Part shown: in pieces, positions 10,735-18,895 of the stretch | Position numbering within the stretch: position 1 is the stretch's first letter | Layout of the letters: each line of letters begins with the position of its first letter | Source: Pandoraea sp. ASV26 | Lineage (GTDB): Bacteria; Pseudomonadota; Gammaproteobacteria; Burkholderiales; Burkholderiaceae | Assembly (NCBI RefSeq): GCF_016428915.1 | Contig: NZ_JAELTP010000058.1 | Coordinates: 1-36,954 of the forward strand | Reading direction: 5' to 3' | Length of the DNA stretch: 36,954 bases | Program-made: the position numbers and the translations under genes | Notes under the pieces: generated by a model | Told to the model about the DNA's origin: nothing | Databases searched by the model: none | Seen by the model: only the letters and a program-made list of their open reading frames with translations

Positions 10735-12500
10735 GCCGCCGCCCGCTCGCCTCCGGCCTGCCGGCTGCCGAACCGCTCGCTTCGCCCAATCATTTCGCGT
10801 CCAACGCGACCAACGCCCTACCCTCGTCCTATCCGTTGTCTCCTGCGGCCTTCTGGCTGCTGCTCGTGGCGTTCGCGCTCGTGTGGTTCGGCCTGCTCGA
10901 CTATCGGCATCTGATTGCGAGCGACGAAGGCCGTTACGCGGAAATGGCACGCGAAATGTGGGTGACGGGCGACTGGATCACACCGCGCTACAACGGCTAC
11001 AAGTATTTCGAGAAGCCGCCGCTGCAAACGTGGATGAATGCGCTCACGTTCGCGATGTTCGGCCTCGGCGAATGGCAGGCCCGGCTGTGGACGGCGCTCA
11101 CCGGTTTCGCCGGCGTGCTGATGGTCGGCTTTACCGGGCGCCGGGTGTTCAACGCGCGCGTGGGCCTGTTCGCCGCCGCCGCGCTGGCCAGCGCGCCGCT
11201 CTGGTCGCTGCTCGGGCACTTCAATGTGCTCGACATGGGCCTGTCGTTCTTCATGGGGCTTTCGCTGTGCGCGTTGCTGCTGGCCCAACGGCCCGGGCTC
11301 GCGCGCGCCGCCGTGCGCGGCTGGATGTGGCTGTGCTGGGCCGCCATGGCGCTCGCCGTGCTGAGCAAGGGGCTGGTCGGCATTGTGCTGCCGGGCGCCG
11401 TGCTCGTGATCTACACGTTCGTCGCGCGCGACTGGGCCTTGTGGCGCCGCCTGTATCTGGGCAGCGGCCTGATCGTCTTTTTCGCATTGGCGTCCCCGTG
11501 GTTCGTGCTCGTGCAGATCCACAACCCCGAATTCTTCGACTTCTTCTTCATCAACGAGCATTTCCGCCGCTTCGCGATGGAAGGGCATAACCGTGATGGC
11601 GCGCCGTGGTACTTCGTGCCGGTGTTCATCGTCGGTTTCCTGCCCTGGCTGTCGTTCCTGCCGGGCACCGTGCGCGCCACGCTGCGCATGCCCCGTCAGC
11701 CAAATGGTTTCGCCCCGGCCATGATGCTCTGGGTCTGGTCGTTATTCATCTTCTTGTTCTTCAGCGCCTCGCACTCGAAGCTGATCTCGTATCTGCTGCC
11801 CATCGCACCGGCCATGGCCCTGCTCTTCGGCCTGTATCTGGCGCAGTTGCGCCGCGAAACGGTGCGCCTGCACATGGCGGGTTACGTGATTTTCCTGATC
11901 GCAGCGCTCGTCATGGTGGCCATCTTCGTGGGACGCGCGGGCAGCGTGCGCAACCCGAACGAGTTGTACAAGGCCTTCCAGATCTGGTTGTACTTTGCAC
12001 TCGGCATCGGTCTGGCCGGCACACTCGTGGCGTGGCGGCTGGCGCGGCACAGCGCGCGTCGCGCCCTGCTCACCTTTGCCGGCGCCATGCTGCTGTTCGT
12101 GACCATCGGTGGCACGGGGCATGAAGTCTTCGGCCGCCAAAGCTCGGGCGTGCTGCTCGTGCCGGCCATCAAGGCCGAGATGCAACGCCTCGGGCCGAAC
12201 GTACCGTTCTATTCCGTGAACGTGCTCGATCACACCATGCCGTATTACCTCGGCCACACGATGATCATGGTGCAGCACCCGGACGAACTCGAATTCGGCG
12301 TGAAGCAGGAGCCGCAGAAATGGCTGCCGACGCTCGACGATTTCTACGCCCGCTGGCGGGCGGATCCCAAAGCCCTCGCACTGGTCGATCCGGACACCTT
12401 CGGCAAGCTCGAAGCCGAGCATTTGCCCATGCGGATCATCGCGCGTGACACCCGCCGCGTGGTGATCTCGAAACCGCAGCCGGAAGACAACGTAAAATAG
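10731..12500 (+). CDS. arnT: Lipid A 4-amino-4-deoxy-L-arabinose transferase ArnT
   Basis: An inner-membrane GT83 glycosyltransferase that moves L-Ara4N from undecaprenyl phosphate to lipid A phosphates on the periplasmic side, lowering surface charge and giving polymyxin resistance. The 589-aa product has about a dozen hydrophobic membrane segments. Between the first two is LIASDEGRYAEMAREM, the acidic first periplasmic loop that carries the catalytic Asp in this family, followed by YKYFEKPPLQTWM. A soluble periplasmic C-terminal domain begins near residue 470. The start is a GTG overlapping the preceding stop; the first 40 residues are a Pro/Ala/Ser-rich cytoplasmic tail, so the start could be later, but no better codon is evident. 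Confidence 0.93.
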   Translation: MSRRPLASGLPAAEPLASPNHFASNATNALPSSYPLSPAAFWLLLVAFALVWFGLLDYRHLIASDEGRYAEMAREMWVTGDWITPRYNGYKYFEKPPLQTWMNALTFAMFGLGEWQARLWTALTGFAGVLMVGFTGRRVFNARVGLFAAAALASAPLWSLLGHFNVLDMGLSFFMGLSLCALLLAQRPGLARAAVRGWMWLCWAAMALAVLSKGLVGIVLPGAVLVIYTFVARDWALWRRLYLGSGLIVFFALASPWFVLVQIHNPEFFDFFFINEHFRRFAMEGHNRDGAPWYFVPVFIVGFLPWLSFLPGTVRATLRMPRQPNGFAPAMMLWVWSLFIFLFFSASHSKLISYLLPIAPAMALLFGLYLAQLRRETVRLHMAGYVIFLIAALVMVAIFVGRAGSVRNPNELYKAFQIWLYFALGIGLAGTLVAWRLARHSARRALLTFAGAMLLFVTIGGTGHEVFGRQSSGVLLVPAIKAEMQRLGPNVPFYSVNVLDHTMPYYLGHTMIMVQHPDELEFGVKQEPQKWLPTLDDFYARWRADPKALALVDPDTFGKLEAEHLPMRIIARDTRRVVISKPQPEDNVK

Positions 12501-12630
12501 CGCGCTTGCCGTTCGGTTGACCGGTTTCCATCGCCCCGATTCCTCACGCGCCTGGGCCAGGCGCGAGAGCAAGAGAAGGCTTGGGGCTCGGCGCGTCCAA
12601 ACGCCAGCCAATTTGCAACGTCCATAATTA

Positions 12631-12654
12631 TTCACAAACGTTCACAAACGTTCC
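12631..12654 (+). repeat. Tandem 10-bp repeat just before the SMR gene
   Basis: TTCACAAACG occurs twice head to tail (12631-12640, 12641-12650) and is followed by a partial third copy (TTCC) running into the ATG at 12655. It occupies the place where a Shine-Dalgarno would be, and none is present. It may bind a regulator or be a replication-slippage product. Confidence 0.6.
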
Positions 12655-13026
12655 ATGAATCTCGCTACGTTTTCCCTTATTCTCACGGGCGTGCTGCTCA
12701 ACGCCTGCGCCCAGTTGTTGCTCAAGGCCGGTGCCGGCTCCATCGGCGCGCTCGAATTCACGCGCGCCAATATCGTGCCCATCGGCATCAAGCTCGCCAC
12801 GCAAATTCCGATCATGGGCGGGCTGGTCTGCTACGCAATCAGCGTGGTCGTCTGGATTCTGGCGCTCTCGCGCGTTGAAGTCTCGATCGCCTATCCGATG
12901 CTCTCGCTCGGCTACGTCGTGAACGCGTTCGCCGCGTGGTACCTGTTTGGCGAGACGCTGTCGATGCAGCGTCTCGTAGCGATCGGCATCATCTTGGTCG
13001 GTGTCTACATTCTTGCGCGCAGCTAA
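12655..13026 (+). CDS. SMR-type membrane protein, probable L-Ara4N-phosphoundecaprenol flippase subunit
   Basis: A 123-aa protein of the small multidrug resistance (EmrE/EamA) superfamily with four hydrophobic segments and the family patterns LLLKAGAGSIGAL and YAISVVVWILALSRVEVSIAYPMLSLGYV. In enterobacteria, two such proteins (ArnE and ArnF) form the proposed flippase for undecaprenyl-phosphate-L-Ara4N. Here there is a single gene between arnT and arnB, so a homodimer probably does the job, which is an inference from position. It could be called arnE or arnF; I leave the symbol open. The start has no Shine-Dalgarno and is preceded by a 10-bp tandem repeat. Confidence 0.85.
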   Translation: MNLATFSLILTGVLLNACAQLLLKAGAGSIGALEFTRANIVPIGIKLATQIPIMGGLVCYAISVVVWILALSRVEVSIAYPMLSLGYVVNAFAAWYLFGETLSMQRLVAIGIILVGVYILARS

Positions 13027-13115
13027 GGCTGCGGCCTGTTGATTTGAATCGGCTCACGCGCAGCATTACGCGCTGACGCATCCCCCAATGCTTACCTGAG
13101 GCTTTGTCTTACATC

Positions 13116-14282
13116 ATGAGCGACTCAGCAACCTCCCAACCGAATCAACCGTTCCTGCCCTTCACGCGGCCGACCATCGACGACGCCACCATTGCCGGCG
13201 TGTCCGAGGTACTGCGCTCGGGCTGGATCACCTCGGGCCCGCAAGTGCAGGCTTTCGAGAAGGCCCTTTCCGAATACTTCGGTGCTCGCCCCGTGCGTGT
13301 CTTCAACTCGGGCACCGCAACGCTCGAGATCGGCCTTCGTATCGCCGGCGTGCAAAGCGGCGACGAAGTCATCACCACGCCGCTGTCTTGGGTCGCCACG
13401 TCCAACGTGATTCTGGAAGTCGGTGCGACGCCGGTGTTCGTCGACGTCGATCCGGCCACGCGCAATATCGACCTCGATCTGCTCGAGAAGGCGATCACGC
13501 CCAAGACCCGCGCCATCATCCCCGTCTATCTCGCCGGACTGCCGGTCGACATGGACCGGCTGTACGACATTGCCCGTCGTCACAAACTGCGCGTGATCGA
13601 AGATGCCGCCCAAGCCATGGGCTCGACCTGGGGCGGCAAGCGCATCGGCTCGTTCGGCGACCTGATCTCGCTGAGCTTCCATGCCAACAAGAACCTGACC
13701 TCCATCGAAGGCGGCGCACTCATTTTCAACAATGAGGACGAGGCGCGCCTGGCCGAGAAGTACCGGCTGCAAGGCGTGACCCGCACGGGCTTCGACGGCA
13801 TGGACGTCGACGTGCTTGGCGGCAAGTACAACCTCACGGACGTTGCCGCTCGCGTCGGCCTCGGTCAGATGCCGCATCTGGCGGCGTTCAACCGCCGTCG
13901 TACGGAACTGGCCCGCCTGTACTTCGACACGCTCGCGGGTGGCCCCGCCGTGGCGCTCGGCCTGGGCCTGCCGCACGCCGACTTCACGAACTCGAACTGG
14001 CATATGTTCCAGGTCGAGTTGCCGCTCGAGCGCCTGAGCATCGAGCGCGCCGGCGTCATGGAAAAACTCAAAGCCCGGGGCATCGGCACCGGTGTCCACT
14101 ACCCGGCCATCCACCTGTTTACAATGTACCGTTCGCTCGGCTTCCATGAGGGCCAGTTCCCGCATACGGAACGTCTCGGCCGCGCGCTCCTGACACTGCC
14201 GCTCTTCCCGGCCATGACCGATGCCGACGTTGCGCGCGTCTGCGAAGCCGTTAATGCCATTTGCGCTGATCACCAAAAATGA
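13116..14282 (+). CDS. arnB: UDP-4-amino-4-deoxy-L-arabinose aminotransferase ArnB
   Basis: A PLP enzyme of the DegT/DnrJ/EryC1 family that transfers an amino group from glutamate to UDP-L-4-ketopentose. The 388-aa product has FLPFTRPTIDDATI, the GTATLEIGLR PLP-phosphate region, VIEDAAQAMGSTW, and the internal aldimine lysine in SFHANKNLTSIEGG (Lys192). I chose ATG 13116; a TTG at 13104 would leave only two bases after the TGAGG ribosome site at 13097-13101. The last codon overlaps the arnC start (ATGA at 14279-14282), indicating coupled translation. Confidence 0.96.
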   Translation: MSDSATSQPNQPFLPFTRPTIDDATIAGVSEVLRSGWITSGPQVQAFEKALSEYFGARPVRVFNSGTATLEIGLRIAGVQSGDEVITTPLSWVATSNVILEVGATPVFVDVDPATRNIDLDLLEKAITPKTRAIIPVYLAGLPVDMDRLYDIARRHKLRVIEDAAQAMGSTWGGKRIGSFGDLISLSFHANKNLTSIEGGALIFNNEDEARLAEKYRLQGVTRTGFDGMDVDVLGGKYNLTDVAARVGLGQMPHLAAFNRRRTELARLYFDTLAGGPAVALGLGLPHADFTNSNWHMFQVELPLERLSIERAGVMEKLKARGIGTGVHYPAIHLFTMYRSLGFHEGQFPHTERLGRALLTLPLFPAMTDADVARVCEAVNAICADHQK

Positions 14283-15301
14283 ATCGTCCACAACTCTCCG
14301 TCGTCATCCCGGTTTATAACGAAGAGGCCGGACTCGCCGCCCTCTTCGCCCGGCTATATCCGGCGCTCGATCAGTTGGGCGTGACTTACGAAGTGCTGTT
14401 CGTCAACGACGGCAGCCGCGACCGCTCGGCCGCGCTGCTCGCCGAGCAATACCGCGTGCGTCCGGATGTGACGCGTGTCGTGCTGTTCAACGGCAACTAT
14501 GGGCAGCACATGGCCATTCTGGCCGGCTTCGAACACACCCGCGGCGAGTGGGTCGTCACGCTCGACGCCGATTTGCAGAATCCGCCGGAAGAAATCGGCA
14601 AGCTCGTCGAGCAGTTGGCCGCCGGACACGATTACGTCGGCACGGTGCGCATGAACCGTCAGGACACTTGGTTCCGCCGCCATGCTTCGCGCGCGATGAA
14701 CCGGCTGCGCGAGCGCATCACGCGCATCCGCATGACCGATCAGGGCTGCATGCTGCGCGGCTACAGCCGCCACATCGTCGATACGGTCAATCAGTGCCGC
14801 GAGATCAACACGTTCATTCCGGCCCTGGCCTACACGTTCGCGCAAAACCCCACGGAAGTGGACGTCGCTCACGAAGAACGCTTTGCGGGCGAGTCGAAGT
14901 ATTCGCTCTACAGCCTGATTCGTCTGAATTTCGACCTCGTCACCGGCTTCTCGGTCGTGCCGCTGCAATGGCTCTCGGGCGTGGGCATTACGCTGTCTGC
15001 CGCTTCGGGCTTGCTGTTCATCGTGCTGATGGCCCGCCGCTTCCTCTTCGGCTCGGAAGTCCAGGGCGTGTTCACGTTGTTCGCCGTCACGTTCTGCCTG
15101 CTCGGCGTGATCCTGTTCGGCATGGGCCTGCTCGGCGAGTACATCGGCCGTATCTATCAGCAGGTGCGCCAGCGCCCGCGTTATCTCGTGCAAGCCGTGC
15201 TGGAAGCGCATCCGTCCAGTAGTTCGAGCAACACCCTCGATGGCGCCGCGAGCGCCAGCCAGACCACCGGCGCAACGGAATTGGGGTCGCACGCATCATG
15301 A
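14279..15301 (+). CDS. arnC: Undecaprenyl-phosphate 4-deoxy-4-formamido-L-arabinose transferase ArnC
   Basis: A family 2 glycosyltransferase that loads the formylated sugar nucleotide onto undecaprenyl phosphate at the inner face of the cytoplasmic membrane. The 340-aa product opens with a GT-A fold (LSVVIPVYNEEAGL), has the metal-binding D-A-D at 96-98 within TLDADLQNPPEE, the TDQGCMLRGY and RFAGESKYSLYSL segments, and two C-terminal membrane helices (about 225-290). The Ser/Thr/Ala-rich tail of about 35 residues is not a known functional part. It overlaps arnB by four bases at its start and the formyltransferase gene by four at its end. Confidence 0.96.
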   Translation: MNRPQLSVVIPVYNEEAGLAALFARLYPALDQLGVTYEVLFVNDGSRDRSAALLAEQYRVRPDVTRVVLFNGNYGQHMAILAGFEHTRGEWVVTLDADLQNPPEEIGKLVEQLAAGHDYVGTVRMNRQDTWFRRHASRAMNRLRERITRIRMTDQGCMLRGYSRHIVDTVNQCREINTFIPALAYTFAQNPTEVDVAHEERFAGESKYSLYSLIRLNFDLVTGFSVVPLQWLSGVGITLSAASGLLFIVLMARRFLFGSEVQGVFTLFAVTFCLLGVILFGMGLLGEYIGRIYQQVRQRPRYLVQAVLEAHPSSSSSNTLDGAASASQTTGATELGSHAS

Positions 15302-16203
15302 GCGCCAAAGCCGTCGTTTTCGCATATCACAACGTTGGCGTGCGCTGCCTTCAGGTGCTGCTCGCGCGCGGCGTCGACGTCGCGCTCGTGGTCACGCATC
15401 AGGACAACCCGAACGAGAACATCTGGTTCGGCAGTGTCGCCAGTGTCGCCGCCGAGCACGGCATCCCGGTCGTCACCCCCGACGATCCGGCCGATCCCGC
15501 GCTTGCCGAGCAAATCCGGGCGGTCGCGCCGGACTTCATCTTCTCGTTCTACTACCGCCACATGATTCCCGTGAGCGTGCTGGAGATCGCCCCGCGAGGC
15601 GCCTTCAACATGCACGGCTCGCTGCTGCCGAAGTATCGCGGCCGCGTACCGGTGAACTGGGCCGTTTTGAAGGGCGAAACGGAAACGGGGGCGACACTCC
15701 ACGAAATGGCCGCCAAGCCGGACGCCGGCGCCATCATCGACCAGACGGCCGTGCCGATCCTGCCGGATGACACGGCAGGCGAAGTCTTCGAGAAAGTGAC
15801 GGTCGCTGCCGAGCAGACGCTCTGGCGTTGCCTGCCCGGTCTGGTGGCCGGCACGGCGCCGCGTCACACCAACGAACTGGCCGCAGGCAGCTACTTCGGC
15901 GGACGCAAGCCGGAAGATGGCCGTATCGACTGGTCGAAGCCCGCGCAGGACGTCTACAACCTGATTCGCGCCGTCGCACCGCCCTATCCGGGGGCATTTA
16001 CCGACGCGGCAGAGCGCCGCTGGGTCGTCACGCGCGCCCGTCTGTCACGCTTGCCGGTGCCCGCCGGTTTGCCCTGCGGACTGCAAGTAGTGGATAATGC
16101 GCTCCTTGGCGTTTGCGGCGACGCAAATGCCGTCGTCATTCATGAACTAATGCTGGACGGCAAGCCTGTCACGCCGGAACAGTTTTCCCAGCTCAATCAC
16201 TGA
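15298..16203 (+). CDS. arnA: UDP-L-Ara4N formyltransferase (stand-alone ArnA N-terminal domain)
   Basis: This 301-aa protein corresponds to the N-terminal formyltransferase half of enterobacterial ArnA and uses 10-formyltetrahydrofolate to formylate UDP-L-Ara4N. The catalytic set is intact: Asn104 and His106 in FNMHGSLLPKYRG and Asp142 in KPDAGAIID, offset by two from E. coli Asn102, His104 and Asp140. The formyl transferase core (about 1-200) is followed by the OB-like C-terminal subdomain. The gene overlaps arnC by ATGA, and stops seven bases before the dehydrogenase gene. In E. coli the two activities are one 660-aa polypeptide; here they are two genes. Confidence 0.92.
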   Translation: MSAKAVVFAYHNVGVRCLQVLLARGVDVALVVTHQDNPNENIWFGSVASVAAEHGIPVVTPDDPADPALAEQIRAVAPDFIFSFYYRHMIPVSVLEIAPRGAFNMHGSLLPKYRGRVPVNWAVLKGETETGATLHEMAAKPDAGAIIDQTAVPILPDDTAGEVFEKVTVAAEQTLWRCLPGLVAGTAPRHTNELAAGSYFGGRKPEDGRIDWSKPAQDVYNLIRAVAPPYPGAFTDAAERRWVVTRARLSRLPVPAGLPCGLQVVDNALLGVCGDANAVVIHELMLDGKPVTPEQFSQLNH

Positions 16204-16210
16204 CCGTAAT

Positions 16211-17260
16211 ATGAAAAAAGTCCTGATTCTCGGTGTCAACGGGTTCATCGGCCACCATCTGTCGAAGCGCATCCTGGAGACGACCGACTGGGAAGTTTAT
16301 GGCATGGACATGCTCACGGACCGCCTTGGCGATCTGATCAATCACGAGCGCATGCACTTCTTCGAAGGCGACATCACGATCAACAAGGAATGGGTCGAGT
16401 ACCACATCCGCAAGTGTGACGTGATCCTGCCGCTGGTCGCCATTGCCACGCCGGCCACCTACGTGAAGTCGCCGCTGCGCGTGTTCGAACTCGACTTCGA
16501 GGCGAACCTGCCGATCGTGCGTTCGGCCGTGAAGTACGGCAAGCACCTGGTGTTCCCGTCGACCTCCGAGGTCTACGGCATGTGCACCGACGGCGAATTC
16601 GATCCGGAAAACTCGCCGCTGATCTACGGTCCGATCAACAAGCCGCGCTGGATCTACGCCTGCTCGAAGCAGCTCATGGATCGTGTGATCTGGGGCTACG
16701 GCATGCAGGAAGGCCTGAATTTCTCGCTGTTCCGCCCGTTCAACTGGATTGGCGCCGGCCTCGACTCGATCTACACGCCGAAGGAAGGTTCGTCGCGCGT
16801 GGTCACGCAGTTCCTCGGCCACATCGCCCGTGGCGAGAACATCAGCCTGGTCGACGGTGGTAGCCAAAAGCGCGCGTTTACCGACATCGACGACGGTATC
16901 GACGCCCTGGTGCGCATCATCGACAACAAGAACAACGTTGCCAGCGGCAAGATCTACAACATCGGCAACCCGAAGAACAACTTCTCGGTGCGCGAGCTGG
17001 CCAACATGATGCTCAAGCTGGCCGCAGAATTCCCCGAGTACGCCGAGACGGCCAAGAAGGTTCAGCTCGTCGAAACGTCGTCGGGCGCGTACTACGGCAA
17101 CGGCTATCAGGACGTGCAGAACCGCGTGCCGAAGATCGAGAACACCATGCAGGAACTCGGCTGGGCGCCGACGACCTCGATGGACGACGCGCTGCGCAAG
17201 ATTTTCGAAGCGTATCGCGGTCACGTCGCCGAAGCGCGTCGCCTGGTCGAGGGCGAATAA
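16211..17260 (+). CDS. UDP-glucuronate C4-decarboxylase/dehydrogenase (stand-alone ArnA C-terminal domain)
   Basis: An extended short-chain dehydrogenase that oxidises and decarboxylates UDP-glucuronic acid to UDP-4-keto-pentose, the entry step of L-Ara4N synthesis. The 349-aa product matches the C-terminal half of E. coli ArnA: NAD-binding GVNGFIGHHL near the N-terminus, the STSEVYGM serine/threonine-glutamate segment, the catalytic Tyr-X3-Lys YACSK at 149-153, and QKRAFTDIDDG carrying an arginine that looks equivalent to the one important for decarboxylation. It starts seven bases after the formyltransferase stop and is the last gene before a strong terminator. It is often annotated as bifunctional ArnA or as an NAD-dependent epimerase. 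Confidence 0.93.
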   Translation: MKKVLILGVNGFIGHHLSKRILETTDWEVYGMDMLTDRLGDLINHERMHFFEGDITINKEWVEYHIRKCDVILPLVAIATPATYVKSPLRVFELDFEANLPIVRSAVKYGKHLVFPSTSEVYGMCTDGEFDPENSPLIYGPINKPRWIYACSKQLMDRVIWGYGMQEGLNFSLFRPFNWIGAGLDSIYTPKEGSSRVVTQFLGHIARGENISLVDGGSQKRAFTDIDDGIDALVRIIDNKNNVASGKIYNIGNPKNNFSVRELANMMLKLAAEFPEYAETAKKVQLVETSSGAYYGNGYQDVQNRVPKIENTMQELGWAPTTSMDDALRKIFEAYRGHVAEARRLVEGE

Positions 17261-17338
17261 CCAGATTCACGAGACTCGCGAGAGTCACGTGCAAGTGCTT
17301 CGGTGGGGCCCGCTACGTCAGGCCTGACCTTCGCACGA

Positions 17339-17374
17339 CACGCCCGGTGCGCCCTCGGTGCATCGGGCGTTTTT
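17339..17374 (+). terminator. Strong intrinsic terminator inside the arn locus
   Basis: CGCCCGGTGC (17341-17350) pairs with GCATCGGGCG (17360-17369), a 10-bp stem with one G-U pair and a 9-base loop, followed by five U (17370-17374). It lies 80 bases after the dehydrogenase stop and about 100 bases before arnD, so most transcription from upstream arn genes should end here. Confidence 0.88.
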
Positions 17375-17400
17375 GACTCGGCAAATTGATTTGATATTCA
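17373..17400 (+). promoter_or_regulatory. Weak candidate promoter for arnD-bcp
   Basis: TTGACT (17373-17378, 5 of 6 to the -35 consensus) is followed after 16 bases by TATTCA (17395-17400, 3 of 6). It sits immediately after the intrinsic terminator in a locally AT-rich stretch, where a separate promoter for arnD would be expected. The -10 match is poor, so this is only a candidate. Confidence 0.3.
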
Positions 17401-17472
17401 AGGTATCGACGCTCGCCCGACGCATCGTGCGGGCACAGCGCGATACCCCGAATTCCCTACTCAAGGGCGGCT

Positions 17473-18378
17473 ATGGCCAAGATTGTCCTGAAGATCGACG
17501 TCGACACCCTGCGCGGCACGCGCGAAGGCGTGCCCAATCTGCTCGCGGCACTGGCCGAGCATGACGCGCAGGCGACGTTCCTGTTCAGCCTCGGGCCGGA
17601 CCACACCGGCTGGGCGCTCAAGCGTGTTTTCCGCCCCGGCTTTCTGAAGAAGGTCTCGCGCACGTCGGTGGTCGAGCACTACGGCTTCAAGACCCTCATG
17701 TACGGCACCCTGCTCCCCGGCCCGGACATCGGCCGGCGCGCGGCCGACGTCATGCGCACCGTGCAGACGGCGGGTCACGAGACGGGCATCCACACGTGGG
17801 ACCACACCTACTGGCAAGACAACGTGCGCACGCGCGACGCCGCCTGGACGCAGCGTCAGATGTCGCAGGCCCATGCGCGCTTCACGCAGATCTTCGGTGC
17901 GCCGCCGCTCACGCATGGCGCGGCCGGCTGGCAGATGAACCCTGACGCGTTCCGCCAGATCGACGCCTGGGGCATGAAATATGCGTCGGATGGACGAGGC
18001 ACCGCGCCGCACTACCCGATCGTCGACGGTGTCCGCCTGAAGCATGTCCAGATGCCGACGACGCTGCCTACGGTAGACGAGTTGCTCGGCATCGACGGCC
18101 GCGACGTCAACGGCGTGGCCGAGCATCTGCTTGCCCTGACCCGCGATCCGGCGCAACATCACGTGTTCACGCTTCACGCAGAACTCGAAGGCCAGAAGCT
18201 GGCGCCGTTGTTCCGCCAATTGCTGGCCGGATGGCGTCGCCAGGGACACGATCTGGTGACGATGGGCCAGTACTACGAGACGCTCGATCTCGCCTCGCTA
18301 CCGGCGCATCCGGTCGTGTGGGGCGAAATTCCGGGCCGCTCAGGCGATCTGATTCTCGAGGGCCAGGCATCTGCCTGA
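17473..18378 (+). CDS. arnD: 4-deoxy-4-formamido-L-arabinose-phosphoundecaprenol deformylase ArnD
   Basis: A NodB-type polysaccharide deacetylase relative that removes the formyl group from undecaprenyl-phosphate-L-Ara4FN before transport across the membrane. The 301-aa product starts with MAKIVLKIDVDTLRG, giving the metal and catalytic aspartates (Asp9, Asp11), and has GHETGIHTWDHTYWQ, supplying the two histidine ligands (His107, His111). A GGGCGG ribosome site lies just before the ATG. Unlike the other arn genes it follows a terminator and is spaced 212 bases from its neighbour, so it seems to be transcribed with bcp from its own promoter. Confidence 0.95.
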   Translation: MAKIVLKIDVDTLRGTREGVPNLLAALAEHDAQATFLFSLGPDHTGWALKRVFRPGFLKKVSRTSVVEHYGFKTLMYGTLLPGPDIGRRAADVMRTVQTAGHETGIHTWDHTYWQDNVRTRDAAWTQRQMSQAHARFTQIFGAPPLTHGAAGWQMNPDAFRQIDAWGMKYASDGRGTAPHYPIVDGVRLKHVQMPTTLPTVDELLGIDGRDVNGVAEHLLALTRDPAQHHVFTLHAELEGQKLAPLFRQLLAGWRRQGHDLVTMGQYYETLDLASLPAHPVVWGEIPGRSGDLILEGQASA

Positions 18379-18433
18379 CCCGTTTCGACCCACTTCCCGT
18401 TCCGGCCTCGCAAGGCCATCCAAGGAGACCATA

Positions 18434-18895
18434 GTGACGGTAGCCATCGACACCCCCGTGCCCGATTTCACCGCACCGGCCACCGGCGGCGATTTTTCGC
18501 TCAAGGCGCATCGCGGCCAGAAGGTGGTGATCTACTTTTACCCGAAGGACAACACCCCCGGCTGCACGACGGAAGGCATGAATTTCCGCGACAGCTACGC
18601 GCAATTCCAGGCCGCCGGCGCACAGATCATCGGCGTGTCGCGCGACAGCCTGCGCTCGCATGAGAATTTCCAGCGAAAACTCGAACTGCCCTTCCCGCTC
18701 ATCTCTGACGGCGACGAAGCGGTCTGCAAACTGTTCGGTGTCATCAAGCTGAAAAAACTGTATGGCAAAGAACATCTGGGCATCGAGCGCAGCACGTTCC
18801 TGATCGACGAAAAGGGTGTGTTGCGCAAGGAATGGCGTGGCGTGCGCGTGCCCGATCACGTTGCTGAAGTCCTGGCTGCCGTACAGGCGCTCTGA
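18434..18895 (+). CDS. bcp: Thioredoxin-dependent peroxiredoxin (BCP/PrxQ family)
   Basis: A 153-aa cytoplasmic peroxiredoxin that reduces hydrogen peroxide and organic peroxides with electrons from thioredoxin. The peroxidatic cysteine is Cys44 in the PKDNTPGCTTEG motif. The second cysteine that E. coli BCP has five residues on is absent (Met49 here); the only other cysteine is Cys98 in EAVCKLFGV, which could be the resolving residue or a bystander. The start is GTG at 18434 with AAGGAGA at the ideal distance. It follows arnD by 55 bases on the same strand and probably shares its transcript. Confidence 0.93.
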   Translation: MTVAIDTPVPDFTAPATGGDFSLKAHRGQKVVIYFYPKDNTPGCTTEGMNFRDSYAQFQAAGAQIIGVSRDSLRSHENFQRKLELPFPLISDGDEAVCKLFGVIKLKKLYGKEHLGIERSTFLIDEKGVLRKEWRGVRVPDHVAEVLAAVQAL

